Positions 1 to 5,004 of a DNA stretch of 7,966 bases are shown piece after piece. Below the pieces are notes generated by a model. The model had not been told where the DNA came from and ran no database searches. It was given only the letters and a program-made list of their open reading frames with translations. The DNA is from Candidatus Woesearchaeota archaeon (GTDB lineage: Archaea > Nanobdellota > Nanobdellia > Woesearchaeales > ARS49): NCBI GenBank assembly GCA_016203345.1, contig JACQMZ010000029.1, positions 1 to 7,966 of the forward strand, read 5' to 3'. Position numbers and translations under genes: made by a program. Positions within the stretch are counted from its first letter, which is position 1, and each line of letters opens with the position of its first letter.

Positions 1-180
1 ACTTTGAATAACTATGAAATTTGTCAAAGTATAGAAGACGACATTAAAAATAGGTAAATTGTGTCGCCTTCTAAATAGTGAACGACAGAATAAGTCATCC
101 AATGATTTATGTCGTTCACTAGTTCTCAATCGAACCGCTTTGAATTTGCGCCATACATAGAGTTATTCAAAGCTCTCTAT
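1..180 (+). repeat. Palindromic repeat, copy 1, split by an insert
   Basis: Bases 1-30 match 2508-2537 at 29 of 30 positions. Bases 121-180 resume the same repeat, matching 2535-2594 with a nearly identical first 25 bases, a diverged middle and an identical end (GTTATTCAAAGCTCTCTAT). Between the two parts lie 90 extra bases (31-120). The element has imperfect terminal inverted repeats: ACTTTGAATAACT at 1-13 against AGTTATTCAAAGC at 161-173, 12 of 13 complementary. A hairpin GCTTTGAAT (137-145) / ATTCAAAGC (165-173) keeps its stem in both copies while the loop differs. It ends three bases short of the stop codon of the minus-strand cysteine-rich gene, so that gene's mRNA would carry this hairpin just after its stop. 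The copy begins at base 1 and could extend beyond the window. Confidence 0.8.
31..120. mobile_element. 90-bp two-hairpin insert (MITE-like)
   Basis: This segment interrupts repeat copy 1 and is absent from copy 2. AGT stands on both sides (28-30 and 121-123), as a 3-bp target duplication would. It consists almost wholly of two hairpins. The first pairs 32-43 (TAGAAGACGACA) with 62-73 (TGTCGCCTTCTA), with one G-T pair. The second pairs 77-87 (AGTGAACGACA) with 110-120 perfectly and continues inward with TAAGTCAT / ATGATTTA. Its outer ends (ATAGAAGACGACA, and AGTGAACGACA on the other strand) are loosely alike, as imperfect terminal repeats would be. It has no coding capacity. A miniature non-autonomous transposon is an inference; a deletion of this part from copy 2 is the alternative. 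Confidence 0.5.
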
Positions 181-182
181 TT

Positions 183-722
183 CTATTTCGAACGCAACAG
201 TCTCAAGATCTCGTCAAGCTTTCCCTCTATGCGCGCCATGTCCGCCGGGCACCCTTTGGACACACTCGTGGACCGTTCGACTGCTGGTTTTGCAGTCCTA
301 CGTGATGGCTTGCACAGAAGATCAGATTCGTCAAACGTGAGTCCTTCACAACATTGCACGCGGAAAAGACTGTACGGTTCTCCTTCCCTGCGACACCCTT
401 GCTCAGCTGACACGCAGATTGGAGGCATTCCCACCGCCCGAAGCCCCTCACAACAAGGACGATTTCCAACAGGCATTTCTCCCGAAGCAAAACATCTTCT
501 CACGCAAAGACCCACGATGTTCGGAGAAAGCCCTTCACAACAACCGCTCGTGCCCACTGATTGAAAGCCTTCGCCAGCGCAAGCGGTTGACTGCTGCACA
601 GACTTGACGGACTCAAAAGTCTTAGCCACTTTCTTGGCTGTTTTAGCTCCACTTTTCACCAAGTCTGCACTCACCAGACCTATCATCAAAACAAAGATAA
701 TGGCAATAACGATTCTCCTCAT
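183..722 (-). CDS. Secreted cysteine-rich protein with three CCEGL repeats, function unknown
   Basis: I do not recognise a named family. The 179-residue product starts with a signal peptide: MRR, then a hydrophobic stretch (residues 4-17), with likely cleavage after VSA (19). Residues 48-137 hold three tandem repeats of the form C-x12/13-CCEGL-x7/8-C, with cysteines at 48, 61, 62, 73; 77, 90, 91, 103; and 110, 124, 125, 137. One more cysteine is at 158. Four cysteines per unit suggest small disulfide-linked modules outside the membrane (inference). The C-terminus (about 163-178, MARIEGKLDEILRLLR) looks like an amphipathic helix. I chose the ATG at 722 over an in-frame ATG at 746 because GAGGTGA, a strong match to the archaeal anti-Shine-Dalgarno sequence, lies four bases before it (727-733), and the TATA-like box at 757-765 is only about 15 bases from 746. 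The gene diverges from elp3 and ends beside repeat copy 1. Confidence 0.75.
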   Translation of the reverse strand: MRRIVIAIIFVLMIGLVSADLVKSGAKTAKKVAKTFESVKSVQQSTACAGEGFQSVGTSGCCEGLSPNIVGLCVRRCFASGEMPVGNRPCCEGLRAVGMPPICVSAEQGCRREGEPYSLFRVQCCEGLTFDESDLLCKPSRRTAKPAVERSTSVSKGCPADMARIEGKLDEILRLLRSK

Positions 723-726
723 GAAG

Positions 727-733
727 TCACCTC
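727..733 (-). promoter_or_regulatory. Shine-Dalgarno site deciding the start of the cysteine-rich gene
   Basis: On the minus strand this reads GAGGTGA, four bases before the ATG at 722. It complements the conserved 3' end of archaeal 16S rRNA (CACCUCC). It places the start eight codons inside the longest open frame and leaves a typical signal peptide at the N-terminus. Confidence 0.6.
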
Positions 734-756
734 TAACCTTGACCATTACAAGCGAA

Positions 757-765
757 GTTTAAAAT
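757..765. promoter_or_regulatory. Shared TATA-like box between divergent genes
   Basis: GTTTAAAAT sits in the short gap between the cysteine-rich gene and elp3. In plus orientation it follows CGAA, a reasonable BRE-like purine stretch, and its centre is about 25 bases from the elp3 ATG at 786, so that mRNA would be leaderless. In minus orientation transcription would begin near 734, giving a leader of about 12 bases with the GAGGTGA site. It may serve one direction or both; the elp3 side has a second candidate at 792-799. Confidence 0.5.
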
Positions 766-785
766 CGTTTCGGAGACCAGCGACT

Positions 786-2546
786 ATGTCCTTTATAAAG
801 CAAAAAGACTTCTACAGGCTGATGTCCGATGCGTACTTTCAGGAAATAGTTTCTGTGCTTAAAGAACAGCCCAAGAACAAGCTCGACCTCCAGCATTTGA
901 AAGTCGACCTTGCGCGCAAGCATGGCATGCCGAAAATTCCCTCAGACAACGAAATACTCCTCCACGCGGACGCACGCGACATTCCACACCTTTCTGCCAC
1001 CCTGTCCTGCAAGCCGGTACGCACGATCGCAGGAGTCGCGCCAGTCGCGATCATGACCAAACCAAGCAACTGCCCCCACGGCAGGTGCACGTACTGCCCA
1101 GGAGGCCTCAATAGCACTTTCGGAGACGTCCCCCAAAGCTACACAGGACACGAGCCGGCAACGCTCAGAGGCAAACGAAACAAGTACGACGCATACCTCC
1201 AAGTATTCAATCGACTTGAGCAATACGCCGTCATGGGACACTCATTTGACAAAGTCGAAATCATCGTCATGGGAGGAACATTCCCCGCTACGCCAAGCGA
1301 GTATCAAAACGAGTTCATCCACGATACCTTCAAAGCACTCAACGACTTTGGAGAATTATTCGTCAATGATGGAAAAGTTGACATTGACACATTCAAAAGC
1401 TTCTTTGAGCTTCCCAGCAACTTTCGAGACGACAAAAGAGTCCAGAGAGTACAGGAGAAACTCCTTGCGCTCAAACAAAAGTCATCTACGCTACAAGACG
1501 AACAGCAACGAAACGAAACCGCCCACGTGCGATGCGTTGGTTTAACGATTGAAACAAAACCAGACTGTGCAAAACTACAACACGCCAACATCATGCTTGC
1601 CCAAGGCTGCACGCGCGTCGAGCTCGGCATCCAAAGCGTCTACGAAGATGTGATCAAAAAAGTCCACCGCGGACACACCGTCAACGACTCCATAGAGTCC
1701 ATGCGAATCCTGAAAGATCTTGGATTCAAAATCAACGCGCACTATATGCCAGGACTCCCGCTCACCAACCGCGCCCGCGACCTGGCCGGCATGAAATTGT
1801 TGTTCGACAGCCCAGACTTCCGCCCAGACATGCTCAAAATTTACCCATGCATGATCTCCAAAGGCACAGGATTATACGCAGAATACCTGCAAGGAACATT
1901 CAAGCCACTCACGACAGACGAAGCAGCGTCACTCATTGCGGAATGGAAACCCCACGTGCCCACCTACTGCCGCGTCCAACGCGTACAACGCGACGTGCCA
2001 ACCAAATACTGGGCAGACGGCGTCCAACTCACCAACCTCCGCCAATACATCCACGAAAAATACAAACCAAACTGCAGGTGCATCAGGTGCAGAGAACCCC
2101 GCGGACGACCAGTCAACTACGACGCAGTCCAGATCACGTCGCAGGAATACGACGCAAACGGCGGAACAGAAATCTTCATCTCAGCAGAAGACACCAAAAC
2201 AGACCTGATCCTTGGCTTCTGCCGGCTGCGCATTCCTTCGCAGTGTCTCCGGCCAGAAATCACGCCACAAACAGCACTCATCAGAGAATTGCACGTGTAT
2301 GGCACAGCTGTAGGCATCGGCACTGGAGCAGGCCACGTGCAACACAGAGGGTATGGCCGCAAACTCCTTGAAACTGCTGAACGCATGGCACACGACAAGT
2401 TTGGAAAGAACAAAATAGTAGTCATTTCAGGAGTAGGAGTACGCGAATACTACCGCAAGTTTGGGTACTCACAAGATGGGCCGTATGTAAGCAAAAGAGT
2501 ATGGAGAACTTTGAATAACTATCAAATTTGTCAAAGTTCTCAATAG
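786..2546 (+). CDS. elp3: Elp3-type radical SAM / acetyltransferase, tRNA wobble-uridine modification
   Basis: Archaeal Elp3 installs a carboxymethyl group at C5 of U34 in tRNAs, using S-adenosylmethionine and acetyl-CoA. The 586-residue product shows the radical SAM cluster motif C96-x4-C101-x2-C104 in NCPHGRCTYCPGG, then GGTFPATP (163-170), VGLTIETKPD (251-260) and VELGIQS. A zinc-type group C430-x-C432-x2-C435 follows. The GNAT domain shows the acetyl-CoA loop HRGYGRKLLE (520-529) and EYYRKFGY (554-561). Residues about 186-246 form a charged insertion-like stretch. ATG 786 gives the longest frame, but ATG 822 (Met13) is a good alternative: TTTATAAA at 792-799 lies 27 bases before it and family alignment is expected to begin near there. 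The last 12 or so residues (LNNYQICQSSQ) and the stop are encoded by repeat copy 2. Confidence 0.95.
   Translation: MSFIKQKDFYRLMSDAYFQEIVSVLKEQPKNKLDLQHLKVDLARKHGMPKIPSDNEILLHADARDIPHLSATLSCKPVRTIAGVAPVAIMTKPSNCPHGRCTYCPGGLNSTFGDVPQSYTGHEPATLRGKRNKYDAYLQVFNRLEQYAVMGHSFDKVEIIVMGGTFPATPSEYQNEFIHDTFKALNDFGELFVNDGKVDIDTFKSFFELPSNFRDDKRVQRVQEKLLALKQKSSTLQDEQQRNETAHVRCVGLTIETKPDCAKLQHANIMLAQGCTRVELGIQSVYEDVIKKVHRGHTVNDSIESMRILKDLGFKINAHYMPGLPLTNRARDLAGMKLLFDSPDFRPDMLKIYPCMISKGTGLYAEYLQGTFKPLTTDEAASLIAEWKPHVPTYCRVQRVQRDVPTKYWADGVQLTNLRQYIHEKYKPNCRCIRCREPRGRPVNYDAVQITSQEYDANGGTEIFISAEDTKTDLILGFCRLRIPSQCLRPEITPQTALIRELHVYGTAVGIGTGAGHVQHRGYGRKLLETAERMAHDKFGKNKIVVISGVGVREYYRKFGYSQDGPYVSKRVWRTLNNYQICQSSQ
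792..799 (+). promoter_or_regulatory. Second TATA candidate inside the elp3 5' end
   Basis: TTTATAAA, identical to the EF-1alpha box, is centred about 27 bases before the in-frame ATG at 822 (elp3 Met13). It would give a leaderless mRNA starting at Met13. The upstream BRE position (TGTCC) is poor, so the assignment is tentative. Confidence 0.4.
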
Positions 2547-2594
2547 AACCGCTTTGAATCCGCACAATATGACGGGTTATTCAAAGCTCTCTAT
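2508..2594 (+). repeat. Palindromic repeat, copy 2, uninterrupted
   Basis: This is the contiguous sister of the repeat at 1-180, in the same orientation. It has terminal inverted repeats CTTTGAATAAC (2509-2519) / GTTATTCAAAG (2576-2586). Two internal hairpins are possible: ACTTTGA (2508-2514) / TCAAAGT (2531-2537), and GCTTTGAAT (2551-2559) / ATTCAAAGC (2579-2587). Its first 39 bases are read as the end of elp3, including the stop codon TAG (2544-2546); copy 1 has TCG at the matching place. The two copies bracket the cysteine-rich gene and elp3. Possible roles are a 3'-end hairpin or a miniature mobile element; neither is shown. Confidence 0.8.
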
Positions 2595-2608
2595 GAATGT
2601 TGCTGAAT

Positions 2609-2647
2609 CAGTATTTCCGAGTTCGCGTTGCTCACACGGAAATACTG
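2609..2647 (+). repeat. Conserved-core hairpin, copy 1
   Basis: Perfect 11-bp stem CAGTATTTCCG (2609-2619) / CGGAAATACTG (2637-2647) around a loop containing GTTCGCGTTGCTCAC. The stem matches that of the hairpin at 7077-7116, and the loop matches the core of all five family members in the window. It lies in the gap between elp3 and the S19e operon. No T-run follows, so it does not resemble a simple intrinsic terminator. Confidence 0.75.
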
Positions 2648-2667
2648 TGTAGTTTAAAGGAAGTTAC

Positions 2668-2713
2668 AGAATTTTTGTTGAATGAGCGCGAAGCACGAAT
2701 TCACAAAAATTCT
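2668..2713 (-). repeat. Conserved-core hairpin, copy 2, reversed and diverged
   Basis: Stem AGAATTTTTGT (2668-2678) / ACAAAAATTCT (2703-2713), extended after a bulged T by GAAT / ATTC. Read on the minus strand, the loop region is GAATTCGTGCTTCGCGCTC, an expanded form of the core GAGTTCGCTTCGCTC. It faces copy 1 across 20 bases and lies about ten bases before the S19e TATA box. Confidence 0.6.
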
Positions 2714-2723
2714 TCCGATAGCT

Positions 2724-2732
2724 TTTTAAATA
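2724..2732 (+). promoter_or_regulatory. S19e operon TATA box
   Basis: TTTTAAATA would place transcription start near 2755, giving a leader of about 30 bases that carries the strong Shine-Dalgarno site before S19e. Confidence 0.5.
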
Positions 2733-2771
2733 AGCCGAATTTCGCTGTCCATGGGTTTAGAGCAGCTTCTC

Positions 2772-2780
2772 AAGGAGGAG
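2772..2780 (+). promoter_or_regulatory. Strong Shine-Dalgarno site of S19e
   Basis: AAGGAGGAG ends four bases before the ATG at 2785. It is one of the strongest ribosome sites in the window and fixes the S19e start. The later operon genes L39e and L31e show no such site. Confidence 0.8.
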
Positions 2781-2784
2781 AATA

Positions 2785-3402
2785 ATGAGTAGATACGACG
2801 TTCCCAAACCAGCAATTATAAGCAGTGTCGCAAAAGAACTGCAAAAACTACCTGCGTGCAAGGCACCAGCCTGGACCCCGTTTGTAAAAACAGGAGCGCA
2901 CAAAGAACGCCCACCAGTCCAGGCAGACTGGTGGTTCCAAAGGCTTGCCTCAGTTCTCAGACGCGTATCAGAAATCGGGCCAGTCGGCACGTCAAAACTA
3001 CGCAAACACTACGGCGGCAAACGCAACAGAGGATTTGCACCAGAACGAACATACCCTGGAAGCGGCAACATCATCAGAAAAGCACTCCAACAACTTGAAA
3101 AGTCAGGACTCATCAAGCAAATCACTGTCGGCATCCACAAAGGCAGGGAAGTCACGCCACAAGGAGTAAAAATGCTCGACAATGCCGCAAAAGTCATCAT
3201 GAAAGAACAAGGAATCACGCTTCCTAAAAAACAGCCAAAACCACAAGGCGCAGAAGAGCTTGTTGAAGAAAAACAAGCTGTTGCGAAAAAGCCGCGCAAA
3301 AAGGCAGTGCCTCGAAAGAAAAAAACAGAAGTACCACCAGACGCGCCCTTGGCAACTCCTCCTGTCGCGCCAACGCCGCCAACAGCACCAGAGGTCCAAT
3401 AA
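2785..3402 (+). CDS. rps19e: 30S ribosomal protein S19e with low-complexity C-terminal tail
   Basis: S19e (eS19) is a small-subunit head protein shared by archaea and eukaryotes and needed for 30S maturation. Family features in the 205-residue product include PAWTPFVKTGAHKERPP (28-44), WWFQRLASVLRRV (49-61), GPVGTSKLRKHYGGKRNRG (65-83), and the C-terminal winged-helix part with GSGNIIRKALQQLEKSGLI (92-110) and GREVTPQGVKMLD (120-132). Archaeal homologues are usually about 150 residues, so residues about 147-205 are an extra tail, first rich in Lys/Arg/Glu and then in Pro/Ala/Thr. It begins the ribosomal operon, behind a TATA box and a strong Shine-Dalgarno site. Its end lies one base from the next start codon. 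Confidence 0.95.
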   Translation: MSRYDVPKPAIISSVAKELQKLPACKAPAWTPFVKTGAHKERPPVQADWWFQRLASVLRRVSEIGPVGTSKLRKHYGGKRNRGFAPERTYPGSGNIIRKALQQLEKSGLIKQITVGIHKGREVTPQGVKMLDNAAKVIMKEQGITLPKKQPKPQGAEELVEEKQAVAKKPRKKAVPRKKKTEVPPDAPLATPPVAPTPPTAPEVQ

Positions 3403-3403
3403 A

Positions 3404-3703
3404 ATGGACGAACTTGAACTGCAGAGACAGCAACAAGGACTTCAGCAAAGATCCCAAGAAGAGTTCGCCATGCAACAACAACTCGCCCAAGTGGAAACCA
3501 TGATAAAAAACATCATGACCCCAGAAGCACGATCACGGTTTACGAACATCAAACTCGCCTCACCAGACCGCGCCATGCAAACACTCATCGTCCTCGCGCA
3601 ACTCGCGCAAGCAGGCAAAGTCGCCCACGTGGACGACACGTTCCTCAAACAAGTTCTCACACAACTCAACCAGCCCAAACAAACACGCATCACCCGCAAG
3701 TAA
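3404..3703 (+). CDS. PDCD5-family DNA-binding protein
   Basis: This 99-residue protein belongs to the archaeal/eukaryotic PDCD5 (TFAR19-like) family, small helical proteins reported to bind DNA; the archaeal role is not settled. The pattern fits: a Gln-rich N-terminal helix (residues 5-30), then the hallmark MTPEARSRFTNIKLASPDRA (38-57), a hydrophobic helix LIVLAQLAQ (61-69) and a closing helix DDTFLKQVLTQL (77-88). GAGGT (3391-3395) inside the end of S19e lies eight bases before the ATG and could serve as ribosome site. Position between S19e and L39e is the usual archaeal arrangement, which supports the assignment. Confidence 0.92.
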   Translation: MDELELQRQQQGLQQRSQEEFAMQQQLAQVETMIKNIMTPEARSRFTNIKLASPDRAMQTLIVLAQLAQAGKVAHVDDTFLKQVLTQLNQPKQTRITRK

Positions 3704-3704
3704 C

Positions 3705-3878
3705 ATGGCACGCTACAAACACATCAACCGCAAAAAGCGCCTTGCCAAAGCAGGCAGACAAACGAGATGGGCACCCTTCTGGACAGTGCCAAAAATCTAC
3801 GGCAAAGGCAGAAGAGTACATCCAGGCAGACACACGACCGTCAAACGGAATTGGCGCAGAAGAAAACTCAAAGCATAA
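3705..3878 (+). CDS. rpl39e: 50S ribosomal protein L39e
   Basis: L39e (eL39) is a very small, highly basic large-subunit protein that lines the peptide exit tunnel. The 57-residue product starts MARYKHINRKKRLAKAGRQ and contains the family pattern RWAPFWTVPKIY (21-32) and the closing TVKRNWRRRKLKA (45-57). Typical length is about 51 residues; a few extra residues lie in the central KIYGKGRRVHPGRHT part. It begins one base after the PDCD5-like stop codon, has no clear Shine-Dalgarno site, and ends four bases before L31e, so translation is probably coupled along the operon. Confidence 0.93.
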   Translation: MARYKHINRKKRLAKAGRQTRWAPFWTVPKIYGKGRRVHPGRHTTVKRNWRRRKLKA

Positions 3879-3882
3879 TCCC

Positions 3883-4338
3883 ATGGCAGAACTTGAACGA
3901 ACATTCACCATCCCCCTCCGCAAAGAGTGGCTGAAAGCGCCAAAATACAGGCGAGCAAAACGAACCATCGCGGCAGTCCGCGACTTTCTCACTCAGCATA
4001 TGAAACCAGTCGAACTCAAACTCGGCACATACTTGAATTTAGAAATCTGGAAGCACGGCATCAACAACCCTCCAGCACGCATCCGCGTCACAGCAAAAAA
4101 AGACGACAAAGGAGTCGTCATGGCAGAACTGTTCGGGGCGCCGGTGGAAAAGCCAAAGGAAGAGAAAAAAACTGCTAAAAAAGCAGAAGAGAAAAAGGCA
4201 GCTGTAGACGAGAAAAAGACAGAAGAAAAGAAAGTAGAAATTACAACTCCTGCCGTACCAACCACTCCTGAAACAAAACCAGAGAAAAAGCCTGCAAAGC
4301 CACGGACTAAAAAAGTCACCACCGAGGTAACACCGTAG
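3883..4338 (+). CDS. rpl31e: 50S ribosomal protein L31e with long charged tail
   Basis: L31e (eL31) is a large-subunit protein near the exit tunnel rim. Residues 1-86 carry the family pattern: ERTFTIPLRKEWLKAPKYRR (5-24), AKRTIAAVRDFLTQHMK (25-41), VELKLGTYLNLEIWKHGINN (43-62) and PPARIRVTAKKDD (63-75). Archaeal homologues usually end near residue 90. Here residues 87-151 add a tail of Lys/Glu/Ala repeats (KEEKKTAKKAEEKKA) followed by Pro/Thr/Lys. The tail DNA is visibly richer in A than the core. The start at 3883 gives the normal N-terminus; the open frame upstream (from 3742) overlaps L39e and is not used. It is the last gene of the operon. Confidence 0.94.
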   Translation: MAELERTFTIPLRKEWLKAPKYRRAKRTIAAVRDFLTQHMKPVELKLGTYLNLEIWKHGINNPPARIRVTAKKDDKGVVMAELFGAPVEKPKEEKKTAKKAEEKKAAVDEKKTEEKKVEITTPAVPTTPETKPEKKPAKPRTKKVTTEVTP

Positions 4339-4431
4339 GCAATGATTAACTTCAGAAATTCTGACAACGTACTTGAGTTAGGACTGCTTGTAAAAGCTGC
4401 ATATGACACTGGAGAAAATCCTGTGCAGATC
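4339..4431. other. Gap between converging operons, possible gene remnant
   Basis: The gap separates the ends of L31e and the isomerase gene. An ATG at 4342 opens a frame reading MINFRNSDNVLELGLLVKAA that then runs antisense through the isomerase gene, where it is not credible. The first residues faintly recall the start of aIF6, which follows L31e in many archaea, but the match is too weak to call. No clear terminator is visible apart from a short TCAGAA-A-TTCTGA palindrome. Confidence 0.2.
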
Positions 4432-5004
4432 TTATTTGAAGACTCCACACTCCCGGGACGTATAGTCAGCGGTAAAATACCCGAGAGAGGATTTGCTACC
4501 TTCTTTTTCGCATTTTTCCATAATAATCCTAAACCACGGCGTGTACTTCTCAGGATGTGCAAGAATGTCAGCCTGAAGAGTGTCCAATCTCACCCACTTA
4601 CATTCAACAACTTCCACTGGATTCGGCACAGGCGGTCCCTCGTACGTGCCCACCAGCACATGATCAAACTCGTGCTCAGTCAAATCTGGAGGCACAGGAG
4701 TTTTGTACACAAAATTAAACACTTCCTTCAATGGGCAGTCAAACCCCATCTCCTCCTTCAGACGCCGATTTGCTGCTTCGCCTATAGTTTCTCCTGGACG
4801 CGGATGACTGCAACACGTGTTAGTCCACAAGCCAGGACAATGATATTTTGAAAGAGCACGACGCTGCAGCAACAGTTCGCCATTCCTGTTGAAAACAAAG
4901 ATAGAAAACGCACGGTGAAGAAGACCCATGCGATGAGCAGAAAGCTTTTCTTCAGTACCGAGCTCCTTATCGTTCTCGTCTACGAGCACAATATAGTCGT
5001 TCAT
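4432..5004 (-). CDS. idi: Isopentenyl-diphosphate delta-isomerase, type I (Nudix)
   Basis: The enzyme interconverts isopentenyl and dimethylallyl diphosphate, the starter units for archaeal membrane lipids. The 190-residue product shows type I features: HRAFSIFVFNRNGELLLQRRA (30-50), GLWTNTCCSHPRPGE (58-72) with the catalytic cysteine most likely Cys65 and metal-binding His67, the Nudix-like helix EAANRRLKEEMGF (76-88), the acidic pair Glu110/Glu112 in TEHEFDHVLVG, and KWVRLD (136-141). Residues after about 165 are divergent and look like an added tail. Its ATG overlaps the stop codon of the upstream membrane-protein gene (ATGA, 5001-5004), so translation is probably coupled. Most archaea use the unrelated flavin-dependent type II enzyme, so the type I form is notable. 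Confidence 0.95.
   Translation of the reverse strand: MNDYIVLVDENDKELGTEEKLSAHRMGLLHRAFSIFVFNRNGELLLQRRALSKYHCPGLWTNTCCSHPRPGETIGEAANRRLKEEMGFDCPLKEVFNFVYKTPVPPDLTEHEFDHVLVGTYEGPPVPNPVEVVECKWVRLDTLQADILAHPEKYTPWFRIIMEKCEKEGSKSSLGYFTADYTSRECGVFK

Noticed and set aside
109..564. Plus-strand 151-residue open frame
   Set aside because: It lies opposite the cysteine-rich gene, begins inside a hairpin insert and has no recognisable domain; the minus strand shows a signal peptide, regular cysteine repeats and a Shine-Dalgarno site.
723..746. Upstream ATG (746) for the cysteine-rich gene
   Set aside because: It is too close to the only TATA-like box, has no ribosome site and would put eight polar residues before the signal peptide.
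1847..2371. Long Arg/His/Pro-rich open frame within elp3
   Set aside because: A frame shadow of elp3 with low-complexity composition and no domain.
2609..2713. CRISPR-like array
   Set aside because: Only two hairpins in opposite directions with unequal sequences; no regular spacers, and no cas genes are present.
3742..3882. N-terminal extension of L31e
   Set aside because: It overlaps L39e in another frame; the normal L31e N-terminus begins at 3883.
4342..4851. 169-residue plus-strand open frame
   Set aside because: Most of it is antisense to the isomerase gene, which has clear catalytic motifs; only the first part in the gap was considered, as a weak remnant.
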